DNA of 64,000 nucleotides, taken from positions 62,001 to 126,000 of the forward strand of contig JALMLS010000640.1 of assembly GCA_038496445.1 (NCBI GenBank), given 5' to 3'. Source of the stretch: Trichosphaerium sp. ATCC 40318. Taxonomy: Eukaryota; Discosea; Flabellinia; Trichosidae. The notes beneath the pieces were generated by a model. That model searched no databases, was not told the DNA's origin, and saw nothing but the letters and a program-made list of their open reading frames with translations. The translations under genes were made by a program, and so were the position numbers. This document shows, piece by piece, positions 21,578 to 32,549 of the stretch (position 1 is its first letter; each line of letters opens with the position of its first letter).

Positions 21578-22793
21578 ATGGACAAAAAGTTACTCCGTTC
21601 CGAATTACAGTGTCCAATTTGTAGAAGTATGTTCTGCGAGCCAATAACGATTGGTTGTGGTGCGTTGTTAGAGAAAAGAACAAACTTTGTGAAGATTACT
21701 GTTTTTCATTGTACGCCAAGTGACAACTACTAGGCCATTCTTTTTGCCGAAAATGCATCGTAAGGTATGTTTGCGCTAGTACGTATTAAATATTTACGTA
21801 AACGCTTGTAGCGCATCTATTTCGCAAAAAAATGCGTGGTACGTCATAGATACATTGTTTTAAGACTAATTGTACAGTCCACTATGTCGACAGCCTTTTT
21901 ACATTACTTTAAACCATCCAATAAACACAACGATACAAAACATAATAACTGCAATGTTCAAAGAAGAGTTTCTTGAACAACAGATAGAGAATTTACCAAA
22001 ACAAGAAAATCAAGAAGAGTTTACAGTCCCTCTCTTTGTACTTGGCTTGGTTCTTTTCCCTAACGCTAAGACACAAATTTGGGCACATGAACCGAGATAT
22101 GTAACAATGATTCAGCAGTGCTTGCAGTCGTCAGGTACGTTGACATGGGTTGAGTTTTTTCTTTCTTTTTTCCTCTCAATGGTTTTTCAGGTCAATTCGG
22201 GATTGTACGAAGTGATGGACGAGGTGGTATAGAAGAATTTGGTACATTAGTTAAAATAGAGGCAGCAGAAGCATGTATAGGATCAATGCATCATCTGTAT
22301 ACTCAAGGCACAACGATTTTATTGAAAGTTGTTGGAAAATATCGGATACAACTTTCCAGCTGTGAGCTGAATCCGTACGTTCCTCCCTGGTGGTATGGCC
22401 AATACCATTGTCTTATTCTACAAATAGTTCAGGGTATTGGGTTGGTAAAGCGTCCAAGGCTGTTGATAGTATCGATCCTGCGGCAGCTCAAATGTTAGAC
22501 CAATTAAAAATAGTTGCTGAGAAAAAAGCACGTGAACTTCAACTTCTTAATCACGTGACGGAACCAGTACCTTCAGATCCAAGACAATTTTCTTTTTTCC
22601 TTGCAAATAATTTACGTATGCACCAACACACAAGATATGCTGTACGTTGCACGTGGGAATCATTCGTTGTTTGTTTTTAATTTTTGATTGATTTGTCTTT
22701 TAGATGCTCAAGGAATTTGATACAGCAAAACGATTAGGGTTGTTGTGTAAGTATTTGGATACATATACACCATACTCTTGTACAATATTGTAG
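21578..22793 (+). CDS. RING-finger/LON-substrate-binding-domain E3 ligase-like protein
   Basis: Short N-terminal exons spell a complete RING: LQCPICRSMFCEPITIGC, GHSFCRKCI, then CPLCRQPF (C3HC4). The LON N-terminal domain follows: FTVPLFVLGLVLFPNAKTQI, FGIVRSDG (from about 22192), TTILLKVVGKYRI, then DPAAAQMLDQLKIVAEKKA. The last exon gives LKEFDTAKRLGLLCKYL and a TAG at 22791. This is the C-terminal half of the LONRF architecture without TPR repeats: RING directly followed by LON. A ubiquitin-ligase role is inferred from the intact zinc ligands. Some mid-gene exon ends (22380-22440) are approximate. Confidence 0.83.
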
Positions 22794-23082
22794 ATAGATA
22801 CTATAAAATAAAAACGAGCGCTAAATATGGAAGTGTTATTACCATTGATCTTCATTTATTTCTATGTTCGCTAGTGTAACTAATTGTTGATACAAGTATC
22901 TGTGAGCAGTTATGCATTGTTGTGGCTAATACAAACAGCCACAAATAGCTTGCTTACTCTAGCGTGGTTATCAGTGCTCACAACGACCTAAAACTAAGTT
23001 AGCGCTAAGGCAAAAATAGTTTGGCTAACTGATGCCTTAAGAAGACAACATTCTCTGAAACAGCGAAGCCACGTTAGCACAA

Positions 23083-24169
23083 ATGTACTGGTTACCAATT
23101 GAGCTCGTAGAGGATACTGCGGTATTTCTAGTACCAGACTTAGACTCTGTAATAAACCTTGGGAGTACATGTCAACGATTCAATGCTATGATAAAAAATG
23201 AAGCGTTTTGTAAATGTATGTATCGTAAAGTACTTGAGGACAGGTTTGTGGTTTGTTTGAAAAAGTTGTTTCTCTTATTTTATTCAAGGTTGAATATAGA
23301 CACTCTACAGCCTCCTACGGATTTTTCTTGGCATCGAGTGCGTTACCAGACACGTATGGATTCTGATTATCAATACACAGGCGATTAAGGAAAGAATAAG
23401 AGGTTTACACAAAAAACCAACAACTTTGGCTTGCCCGCCACAGGATATTGAACTAAAAGCAGGTACATGGATAGAAAGTGTTAAAGTGATGTACAGCAGA
23501 AGTTCTTCGCGTTATCATTGTAAGTATCATGTGCTATTACAACTTTTTGTTAATTGTTTTTATTTTTCGGATAGACAGTGTGGAGTACAAAACAAACGAG
23601 GGAGAACTTATCCGATGGAGAGCAGAGCGCCCTCTCAATACTGTACATGAAGGGTTGTATCTACAAGAATTATATTGGCCTGCATGGTTTATAAAAAGGT
23701 GTTTTCCTATCTTTTGGGAAGACCCCATTTATCTAATGATGCTCAAACAAAGACATATTGTTGAGATTAATTTGGTTGCTGACGCTGGAGTCAGATACCT
23801 CTCATTTCTTTTTAGTGACGGCCATGTATCAGGTACTTTAGAAATACAGTTTTTATCGTAACCCTTTCTTTTTCAGAAGCTGGAGATAAGACAGCAGGAG
23901 AAGTACAAAAAATAACCTTTCTTGGCACTGAGACACGTGATATAAAGATCCAAGCCAACCGAGGTGTGATCATTGATAAAATTGGCTTCGTCACTGCCAA
24001 GCAATCTACTAAATACTATGGTGGAAGGGGCGGTTTCCATCTCCCATCCATGCAAGGGCATATCGTTAATGTGAACATGACGTGTAGAATGTGGAGAGGC
24101 GTTTTGACTATTGAACATATTATAGCCATAATGGCTCGTGATGATTCCTTGCTACATCATATTTTCTAA
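23083..24169 (+). CDS. F-box protein with C-terminal jacalin-like lectin fold
   Basis: The first exon reads MYWLPIELVEDTAVFLVPDL then INLGSTCQRFNAMI, an F-box. Later exons encode a beta-rich domain starting DIELKAGTWIESVKV. It continues IVEINLVADAGVRYLSFLFS, EVQKITFLGTETRDIKIQA, IIDKIGFVT, and YYGGRGGFHLPSMQGHIVN. Repeated 'x-I-x-x-I-G-F-x-T' and 'YGG-x-GG-x-x' strands are typical of jacalin-related lectins. It ends at the TAA at 24167-24169. A likely role is an SCF adaptor recognising a glycan or protein through the lectin fold; this is inference. Splice junctions near 23235-23295, 23390, 23520-23574 and 23832-23878 are by eye. Confidence 0.68.
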
Positions 24170-24926
24170 AGGGATGGTCGATATTAACAATTTATATGAT
24201 GTTAAAGTTACCACAATTGGACAGTACTAAGGTGAATTTTAATATACACGTGATCGAGTATTCCGAATAAATTACAATTATAAAGGTCTCCAAAAAAATT
24301 GATCAAAAAATTTGCTATCTTCCGTTAACTAGCTATTTCGCCAAGTATTTTTCGCTCTGAAAGCTCTTTATTTGTTGTAGCATGCGTTGGAGCACTTTTA
24401 AAGAGTAAAATAAATAAACGAAATAAGTGGTTGACTAACGTTACTGAAAACGGACAATATGAAAAACTAAAGCGTGTGTAAGGTTTTTTAGACCAGAAAG
24501 GCTTATTTGATTTTTATTAACTTTCTGTTAACTATCAGAAATATCACGATGGTTCTTTTTCGCCACTTGACGTTATCTTCGAGGAATAATCCACGTTCGA
24601 AAATTTTTTATTTCGAAAAAATCACAGCAGAATTGCTATGAGGTACCTATTTTGTAACCTTTTAGAATACAAAAAAAATCTCTAAATAATATTGCTAGAT
24701 GGCCAAAAAATTCACGTGTTTTTTTGGGACAAGTTCATTGTTGGAGATACAAATTATGATTCTCTTAAACGGAACCTATAAGCTTTACTTGTTATTGCCT
24801 CTCGGATTATATAAAGTTTGCATTCACCATTCAATACTATTCAAAAACTGCACTACACACAACACCACCCTAGAAGAAGGTGTAGATATTTAATAGCTAT
24901 CACAACAAACACTGCGTTAAACAAGA
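24170..24926. other. Intergenic, no gene seen
   Basis: About 750 bp of AT-rich DNA. A 64-codon plus-strand frame at 24699 has no recognisable domain, and no exon chain could be built. It contains two CACGTG sites. Confidence 0.4.
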
Positions 24927-26182
24927 ATGAACAGTGTGACTATCTACAACGTACAACAACTACATAGATACCCAGTGATTAAATCAGACCCTTCTACGGT
25001 ATCTTCACGTGCAGCCAACCGTACGATTCTTCTTTTTTTTTTTGTTCGACTAGCTAAAACAAACGTACAAAGTTCAATTAAACCTTCAAAACAACTAGTG
25101 AATACTTTTTTACGCTTTGTTCCTTCATCTGGCAATTACTTTTCATGTTTTGTGACCGGAAAACTGGCTTCGAAGTCTTTCAGTTACTTCATTCAATCTA
25201 ACACACGTGCGCTAATGATATATAGGTACTATAAACGCTGAACAGCATGATTCCTCTTGTTGGACAGCGACAGCAATAGTCAGGAAAGATGTTAATGGCA
25301 TTAATCTTGTTCGCAAAGTAGGCGAGAGTACAAACAAGGAGAAAGGCTTTAAAATAACTCAAAAATCATTAAACCAGAGTTTGTCGTTTAGCTTCCTCTA
25401 TGAAAATGAATCAGAAGGATGGAGCAACCATAAGTACGTTCGAAACCTATCTACAAAGAAATGACTAAACAACAAAAAGTTTCAAAGTAATATCTCGTCG
25501 ATACAGCAGTGTGGAGTTCGAGTCCTCAACAAAATCGTGGCGTATTATCATGGAGATAGCACCATGCGCTGATAGGAGGTATATCGACATTATAGTTAAA
25601 GGGAGGTTTAACAGCAAATCAAAAGGACGGTAAGCACATGACGCATAACAAGCTCGTACCATTTTTTCTAATAATTTCTGTAAGGCATCTTTTGGAGATA
25701 AAAAACTCTTCCAGAAAAACAGTCCTTAGATGCTTTATTACGGTTATTCACAGAGGAGTACAGGAGAGAAAAGAAGCAAAGAAAAAAAAAGAAAAACAAC
25801 GTGAGAAGTGCGAAATCAAAGAGGAACCAGTCACGTGTTCAGACAAATCACAACAATTAGCCACGCCCATGGAATGTGATATTAAACAAGATGTAAACAG
25901 ATGCTTACAGCAAGATTTATTCAAGGTCCTTGATAAATGTGATGAATCGTTAACCACACACTCTACGCCAATGATTATTGATCATCTACACCATCGGGAT
26001 TTGATCGATGAAAAAATGTATCTACCAGTACGTGAAATTGTTTGTTACTTTTGTGCTTGGCACTTCTAATAGTTTTTTACTAGGAGTTGCAACCACTATT
26101 TAACACTGATGTATTATCTATAACAGACAGATCCTATAGACAGTGTTTGGAATTAGTAGGATTTAATGAAATTTGCGTCTAG
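24927..26182 (+). CDS. Hypothetical protein with Lys/Glu-rich linker
   Basis: The frame opens at ATG 24927 (MNSVTIYNVQQLHRYPVIKS). It continues through several probable exons: SFSYFIQSNTR; SSCWTATAIVRKDVNGINLV; SLSFSFLYENESEGWSNHK; FKVISRRYSSVEFE to RRYIDIIVKGRFNSKSKGR. A highly charged region (QERKEAKKKKEKQREK, then IKEEP) follows. The last exon reads ELQPLFNTDVLSITDRS and stops at the TAG at 26180. The middle third has alternating hydrophobic strands as in a beta-sandwich. IKEEP looks like a sumoylation or regulatory motif, so a nuclear regulator is possible. I do not recognise a family. One junction near 25204 would need a 19-nt intron to keep the frame. Confidence 0.5.
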
Positions 26183-26403
26183 AGAAACAGCTATAATAAA
26201 GTGTAAAATTATGGTAATTACTAGTTAAAATTGCGACCATGTATTTATCTACAACCACAAGTTCTTTTACAACTAAGGGGAGATCAATCTGATGCTACAG
26301 CGACTATAGCTGACGCATGGACTTGTAAAAGGTTGTCGTACTAACAAATTAATTATGAAGTAAAGCTTAACGCACATGAACAAGTAAATAAAACACTAAT
26401 GAG

Positions 26404-28897
26404 TTACTTGAACGCATACCATAACAGAAAACAGGTTAAACATGTATTTATTGATGATGCTACAAGTTGTTTCTAAAGCAATAATAGAGATGATAAGATC
26501 ATAACAAAGGATGCAATAGCTACGTTCAAAGTTGATGCAGGCTAAAGAAAAAAATACATAAGCATCAGGCAACAGAGAACAAACAAGAAAAATTTCCGAA
26601 ATAAACAAGAATAGACGTACGCTCGCATTTTCTCCTCTTCCAGCGATTGTGGATGACACGTGAACGTTATCAACATAAAAAGTTACAAGATCTTCTTGTC
26701 TTGCTTGGATCATAAATCCTGTACCATCAGCTCCACCTTTGGTGAGAGACCCAACAGGAATCGTAACCTACAAAGAAAAAAATTTTAGTTGACGTTCGAA
26801 AAATAAAGGGTACTTACTCTTGTCCATTCGTCTTTCTTCAATTCTCCTGGACTTGGTGCTGCAGCACTATCTGGTTGTCCGCCATTATTAGTATATATAC
26901 CAATCTGTATCTTAATATCCTTATCGGCACGCATCCACATGTTGAGGTTGTCGTCTGCAGCTAAACATTTTGGGTTGCTCTAAAATATAAGTTAGCTCTA
27001 TTGAAAACGAATACAAAAACACCACATACGTCAGGACAGACGAACTTGAGGCCACCCCAAGCACCAGTAATTTTACCACGACCAGATGTAGATCCGCATT
27101 TGACCGGAGATTCTACAATACTAGAAAAGGTAAGCACGTGCACAATAAAACAAAAATAATGAAAAAGGCCTTTTTTTGTGATCTGTGTTTTGTGAAGTTA
27201 TTAAAAGATACGTACGACCATTGACGATTCCAACCTTGCTCTTGGACTTTATTTTCAAGGTCATCCTCAAAAATATTAAAGCCACTGAACTCACATTCGC
27301 CACTACCACTGCTACCACTTGGTGTTGGAGTAGCTGCAGGCGTAGGCGTAGCGGAAGGTGTTGGTGTAGCTGAAGGAGTTGGAGTGGTTGCTGGTGTTGG
27401 AGTAGTAGCTGGTGTTGGAGTTGTTGAACTTCCACCGAATTGACTTCCAGTATCAATGTATTGAGTAGCACGGTTGTACATGTCTCTTGTGACAGAGAAA
27501 GTGATAGTCTCGTCAAAGATGGACGTAACACGAGCAGTAACTGGGAAGTTCATCATAGGAGCTAATCAAAAATAAGTTAGTTTTTTAAATGACAAACTCA
27601 GTAAGACTACATACTCGGATTGATGAACCTGTTTTGGCTATTTTCTCTTGTTAGAGTTTTCCAACCACCCTATGGCAAATATTAGCACCCAAGCAACATT
27701 CGTTGTCAAACAACAAAGAAAAGAGAACGACGGTGCTTTTTCAGAAACATAAAATTTTGATGAATGCAACGTACAAGGTTAAGTTCCATAGATTTAATAG
27801 GGTACTTGTGATTTCTAAGACTGATTTGACTGTAGTAGATGTTGTTCTCCTTCAAAGCAATTTGGATACCACCTGCGAAAGAGTACGTGAGCGTCAAATA
27901 AAAACAAAAACAAAGCAAAAAATCCTAAGAACAAAGTTTTTCTTTTGAAAAAATAGAAAACAGTTAGAGTCAGGTACCTGTAGTAGGACATGGAATACCC
28001 TTCCAGTCAATTACACAAATACCACTGGCAGCTATGGCAAAATCGACATGATTGTCTGTACACTCAGGACACAAGTTTGCAGCGAAAACCTTCAATGGAA
28101 CGCCTCTTGGGATTTCTGATCCGCATCCGCTACCACCCGTTGGGTGTACAGTCATTTCAGCGCACATTCCGCATTTTGCAACGAAATCACTCTAAGGGTT
28201 GACAAGTTTCATTAGAACGAAGTTCTACAAAAAAAACAAGAAAAAAATGATAACGGTTATCAGTTTCTCCTACAAAACCACGTTTCATTTCGTTTGAAAA
28301 AAAAACTTTTCAACGTACAACACCAGGTCCAATTGCTACTGTGTACATACCAGAGGTACCTAGGAATAACTTAGAGACCATACCCAATACACAAAATAGA
28401 ACTGGGTACGAAAAGAACAAAAAAAGTCTAGTAACGAACCTGATTCTACAGCGGCACCCATTGGAGTCCAGGCTTTATTACCAATTTGACCAAAACTACA
28501 TGGTCCGTTGCTTCCATCAACTATGGAACAAAAACGTTAGTCCCGGTTTGTAGGTGATATTTTCGAAATGTTTGAAATTGTAGTCTGCTTACAGTAACCG
28601 TATTGAGTCATCTAAATATAAATTGTTAGTTTGGGTCCATATAAATATCATGTCACGTGACAAAAAGAAAAAAATATCATCTTGAACTTTACTTTTGGCT
28701 CGTTTTTACAAACAAACGTTCAGTACCTTTTTACCAAGAGCTCCATCGCCCTTAAAGAGAATATCTGTCATATCTGAAATGGTTTGCGCATTTACGTAGA
28801 CGCATAGATGGCTATGGGCGAAAAACCAGTCAGTATAAATATGATGATATGTAGCGAGCTACCAGAGAACCAACAGAGCGAGAATCGTTGCCTTCAT
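26404..28897 (-). CDS. Expansin-like secreted protein with Thr-Pro linker and C-terminal carbohydrate-binding-like domain
   Basis: About nine exons. The signal peptide MKATILALLVLC is split by an intron. The double-psi beta-barrel domain reads YGYFDGSNGPCSFGQIG, CGMCAEMTVHP, then CPECTDNHVDFAIAASG. The second domain shows QISLRNHKYPIKSMEL, as in expansins. A low-complexity linker of ATTPTP/SATPTP units (27310-27420) leads to a beta-sandwich module with FSGFNIFEDD, CGSTSGRGKITGAWGGL, LNMWMRADKDIKIQIG and FYVDNVHV, as in carbohydrate-binding modules. The last exon (26404 to about 26470) ends in a hydrophobic tail, perhaps a GPI signal. Expansins loosen cellulose/hemicellulose contacts without hydrolysis. 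Substrate could be the protist's own cyst wall or plant or algal walls. Confidence 0.78.
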
Positions 28898-29819
28898 GTT
28901 TTGAAAAATGGATTTTTAATGAAAAAACGGCGTACACTTTGTACTAGCGTTCAGTGTACGTTGTACTGGCGTACCCTAAAAGTAACAAAAAGGTAGAATA
29001 TAGGTACGTCAATGCACTATGCAGTTCGTGAAGTATGCAGTATTTTTTTCAGCCGAGAATCGCTAGAATGAAGTCCAAACTTAGTGGTAGGAAAGCTCGG
29101 TCACTTCTAGAACCCTACGCTAGCTTGTTTATCTGCTACAAAGGCATAAATAAATGTGCAACGAGCTCCTATAGAAAGGTACAACGAAGCACAAGCAACA
29201 CAGTTACAGACGTGAATGTAGGAGTACATGATATTGCTTATTTTAGCCGAAAGGAACGGCTCTAAACTACAACCGTACCGCCCACCCTTTAGAGTAACTG
29301 GTACTTTACGGCAATTGCTACAGGTGCACAAAACCATACCACAGTATAAGACCCATTTGTAGGATTCGCTAGTTGTCATGGGTAAATACTTGTACACCGT
29401 GTAAGTTATCTAATACCACTATGATTGCAAGGGTTAGTCTAAAAGTTTTTTTTAGGTTCGCCTCTCATTTGATGGCTTGATAGCGTTGGTACTGCGTATT
29501 ATTGATCACCAGTGCATTGTAACTAGGCCCACTAGCGGAAAATTAAATTCTCCTTAGTATGTGGCCCTAGCCGAGGACAAACTCGTACGCACGTGCTCAA
29601 CATAAGTATCTCATGGCAATATTTAGAAAAGAACACAACGCGTGCCAGTAACTGTACCCTTTTTGAGGTGTACTTTGCCTTCATTTGTATTATCTTTCTA
29701 TGTAGTTACGTTCACCCTGCTTCCTTGAAGTGTTGAAGGAACTGAAAAAAACGACAAAAACTAGTACTCAGTTGCTAAACAAGACTTTTTTGGGTCCTAG
29801 ATTCAGATTACTGCAACCA
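28898..29819. other. Intergenic, no supported gene
   Basis: About 920 bp between divergent secreted-protein genes. Frames at 29035-29265 (plus) and 29107-29397 (minus) overlap each other in opposite strands and neither has a recognisable domain. The minus one is Cys-rich with weak hydrophobic stretches, so a small gene here is not excluded. Confidence 0.35.
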
Positions 29820-30347
29820 ATGAAGGCTATATTCCTTATTCTATTCGCTATTACCTCTACCTACGCTCTCGATAGCTATACATGCGAATTTGAAGGAAAG
29901 TCTCTTCAAACTGCGGTATGCCAGTGCACTGGGCTAGACTTTGCATGTTGTGCGACCGCTTTCGTATTACGTAACCAACTATACATTGACAGCCGAAAAT
30001 CATTATCTAATGCTTTACTAGGCGAAAACCAAACATCACACGCTTGTACCTTCGATTTTGGTAAACAAGAATGTTTTGCATCAAGCAATTGCACTGTAAA
30101 CGTCAAAAAAGACGAGTATAAAAGCGTTATTTGCGCGAAGCTATCCCAAGAAGAGTGCTTTCAAATGAACAAAGTCGTGGAGATTGCAGAAAATTCAAAG
30201 TATTGTCCTTCTGATGCTCGTAATATAGCATACAAATGTGGTTTAGAAACCGTTAACAACAATCACTTAGCGTGCGAGATGGGTACCGATGATATATCTA
30301 CAGCAGCATCTTCACGCATAACGTATAGACCACCAAAATGTGAATAA
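29820..30347 (+). CDS. Cysteine-rich secreted protein, unknown
   Basis: Intronless, 175 residues from ATG at 29820; the longer upstream reading to 29730 is less likely because the signal peptide starts here (MKAIFLILFAITSTYA). The mature part has about 16 cysteines, including CQCTGLDFACC near the start, CTFDFGKQECFASSNC, KYCPSDARNIAYKC and a terminal PPKCE. The even spacing suggests a disulfide-stabilised extracellular domain. I recognise no family. A lectin-, receptor- or wall-associated role is possible but not supported. Confidence 0.72.
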   Translation: MKAIFLILFAITSTYALDSYTCEFEGKSLQTAVCQCTGLDFACCATAFVLRNQLYIDSRKSLSNALLGENQTSHACTFDFGKQECFASSNCTVNVKKDEYKSVICAKLSQEECFQMNKVVEIAENSKYCPSDARNIAYKCGLETVNNNHLACEMGTDDISTAASSRITYRPPKCE

Positions 30348-30864
30348 AATTCATTTTGACACAAAAGAAATACATTTTTGCAGAACTCGGTATCTTCAAC
30401 ATAGTGACCTAAAAAACATGAGTTGTCTAAATCAGAACGAAAGCAAAAGTGATAAGTAATAGCCAAACGATGTAGTTAATTTCCTGACGGATGGCCTGCT
30501 TCCCAGGTAAAATCCTACAAAATACTAAGATCTCAATAAATTCGCCGTTGAAGACATTGTTGGTGTGACTGCACGTGCCCAAGTCAATAAACCATCAGAC
30601 GAATACGGGACACAAAACAAACATTGTTCTGGCGAATGTGAAGATGCTACTCTTGTTTATACGCTGTAGTGCAACCATTCCTAGTACCACCATCAAGTGC
30701 GAATGTAACGACCCGCTAAGAATTGAAGTCACGTAAATCCGTTTAAAAGTACGCCCCACAGAATGACCACTGCACCGACAGGAGTAAGTGTTGCCGCTTG
30801 GCTGAAAATGTGCCCTTGAATCGAGTCTTATCGTTTCTTTCTGTTTAGACTTCACTAGTAAAGA
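30348..30864. other. Intergenic, no supported gene
   Basis: About 515 bp. On the minus strand around 30425-30520 there is a short hydrophobic reading (INYIVWLLLITFAFVLI) ending in a stop. It could be the last exon of a tiny membrane protein, but no start or splice partner was found. Confidence 0.3.
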
Positions 30865-31116
30865 ATGAGCGTACATCACCCTTCCCTTGCTACCAGAGCC
30901 GCTTGGGTTATCGGCGCTGGCAGTGCAACTGCTTTGGTCTTTTATATCTACTCCAAAAACTACTACAGACCGTTCATGGATAATATCGAGGGCGTACCAG
31001 AGTATGTTCAAGAGCTAGAAGAAATTCGCTTGAGAAACTACAACCAAGGCAAAAAGGAGATGGAAGACCTAGCGAAAACAACAAAAGACCCTAATGACTT
31101 CCTCAGAAATATGTGA
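30865..31116 (+). CDS. Small single-pass membrane protein, possibly mitochondrial
   Basis: Intronless, 83 residues. A short basic N-terminus (MSVHHPSLATRAA) precedes one membrane segment (WVIGAGSATALVFYIYS) and a charged soluble tail (VQELEEIRLRNY, MEDLAKTTKDPNDF). The topology resembles small accessory subunits of mitochondrial inner-membrane complexes, and COX5B is encoded nearby, but I recognise no specific family. Continuous frame with a good ATG and a TGA stop. Confidence 0.6.
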   Translation: MSVHHPSLATRAAWVIGAGSATALVFYIYSKNYYRPFMDNIEGVPEYVQELEEIRLRNYNQGKKEMEDLAKTTKDPNDFLRNM

Positions 31117-31224
31117 AGAAGCCCTGCAAACGAAACAACAAATCGCGAGCTTTTTAAGCCTTTGTATTCAAATTACAACCTAAATTCTTCATGTATGACA
31201 ATGCGACAATATAATTAATGTTTC

Positions 31225-31371
31225 TTAAACGTTGTACGGTGTATTCTGAAAGTAAGTGAATTTAGAACCTTGTAGTTCTTCTCCACGAGTAGGAGCGTAC
31301 AAATTAGCGATAAATGCGCAAAAAGCCCAAAAGAATTGTTTTAGCCAACAAACTCGCCTCGTATTAGACAT
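31225..31371 (-). CDS. 48-residue membrane micropeptide-like ORF
   Basis: A short frame, MSNTRRVCWLKQFFWAFCAF continuing IANLYAPTRGEELQ and ending TPYNV. It has a basic N-terminus, one hydrophobic segment (FFWAFCAFIANLYA) and a polar tail. The pattern is like small ER or mitochondrial accessory proteins, with Lys/Arg before the membrane segment. It lies between a small membrane-protein gene and COX5B. Supported only by composition and ATG/stop; could be chance. Confidence 0.38.
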   Translation of the reverse strand: MSNTRRVCWLKQFFWAFCAFIANLYAPTRGEELQGSKFTYFQNTPYNV

Positions 31372-31711
31372 ACTGTATAGTAACAGCTAAGACTAACACT
31401 ACAAGCTAACTCCTAACAAAAAACAAAGCCATTTCTTAGACCTACGCGTGTCGTAAGGATAAATTTTGATGGTGTCAAACTGATATTTCAAGCCTTTCCT
31501 TTCATCATACGCTATGGTACAAGTAATAAAACAGTAGTTTTGGGGAGTAGTGATTAATTTTTTTTGTTTCTTTTTTGGCGTTTTTTTTTTCTACACGTAT
31601 TTTTTTCTCATTACACACCATACAAAATAAATGGCAAAGTATCTTGGAGTCCTTGTATTGGACTTTGAAAAGAAAAATGTTAACCATTTTGTTAAAAAGA
31701 GAGAATAGGAT
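31372..31711. other. Intergenic, no gene seen
   Basis: About 340 bp, strongly T/A-rich towards COX5B (T tracts near 31560-31600). No supported frame. It holds the COX5B 3' region. Confidence 0.4.
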
Positions 31712-32199
31712 TTAAGATTTGTTAGGATTGGCCAACCATTCTCTGTGTTCTTCATAAAGATCGGTAGCACCCTTAGCTTCACGCTCTTGGACATCTTTCC
31801 ACCATACCTTTGGATGAACCATTTTAAAGACCTAGTAAAGCGCCATTAGATCAAAACGTCAAAACAATTTTTTGAAAACATAAAAAAGTGTTTCGCTATT
31901 AGTTGGATGGTGTCGTCGACGTACTTGACCGCAATCCATACAAATCATTGGTTTAGCTTTTTGAAGTTTATGCCAGGTCAATTTGTGACCTAAAGCACCT
32001 GGACCACCTGTACATGGGTCAGCGATCAAACTCATTGCGGACGAATAGCCTTTCATAAAAGCAAGCGCTAGGCGGTAAGATGCGTACCAGGGCATCCAAC
32101 GAAGCGCTCTTCAAAATAAGAAGGAACAAGGACTGGATCGTCAACTGTGCCAAATTGTGAACCTTGAGCGTAGGTAAGCATAAAGAAAATAGTAGTCAT
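31712..32199 (-). CDS. COX5B: Cytochrome c oxidase subunit 5b (Zn-binding)
   Basis: Three exons (32088-32199, 31925-32007, 31712-31831) with GTACGC/GTACGT donors give 104 residues. The core matches COX5B/COX4 of respiratory complex IV on the matrix side: SQFGTVDDPVLVPSYFEERF, VGCPG, LTWHKLQKAKPMICMDCGQV. Cys residues in VGCPG and the MICMDC pair form the zinc site. The tail reads WWKDVQEREAKGATD to LANPNKS. The start at 32199 gives MTTIFFMLTYAQG, which is not a typical transit peptide; an extra upstream exon is possible. Single-copy housekeeping gene. Confidence 0.87.
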
Positions 32200-32549
32200 G
32201 GCGTTAAGATGTTTTAACAAATAATCTGGAAGAGTTTAAAAGTTTTGTTGTTGTGTTGTCGTATTTTCTTAGCGCAGCAAGTGACTAAATAATGCTATTG
32301 AGTAGTATTTATGCTTTTGTACGCTGAAAAGCGATTTTGGTTGTAAATAGAGTGTTTTTTGGTAATAATTCTTTCAATAATGAAATAAACCCGTTGTAGA
32401 GCGAAAAATATGTTACCTCCAAGAGTCCAAGGATCTGGGATATCCGGTGTGTGTAGCTCATCAAAAACAGCGTGTACAACACCTACGGTAATATTAACAC
32501 TAAATTGCGGTTGATACAACTGATCAGAAATGATGCGCCTCACTGGCTT
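32200..32549. other. Spacer, possible 5' leader of COX5B
   Basis: No supported gene. An 82-codon minus frame at 32295-32543 directly follows the stop of the next gene and has no recognisable domain. A missing first exon of COX5B carrying a transit peptide could lie here, but I could not connect one in frame. Confidence 0.35.

Noticed and set aside
25505-25530. GTTCGAGTCC resembling a tRNA T-arm
   Set aside because: No D-arm, anticodon arm or acceptor stem could be paired around it; it lies in a coding exon.
27121-27531. Gln/Leu-rich minus frame over the Thr-Pro linker
   Set aside because: It is the +1 frame of the ATTPTP linker of the expansin-like gene.
29107-29397. Minus Cys-containing frame of 96 codons
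   Set aside because: Overlapped by an equally plausible opposite frame; no signal peptide, domain or splice partner.
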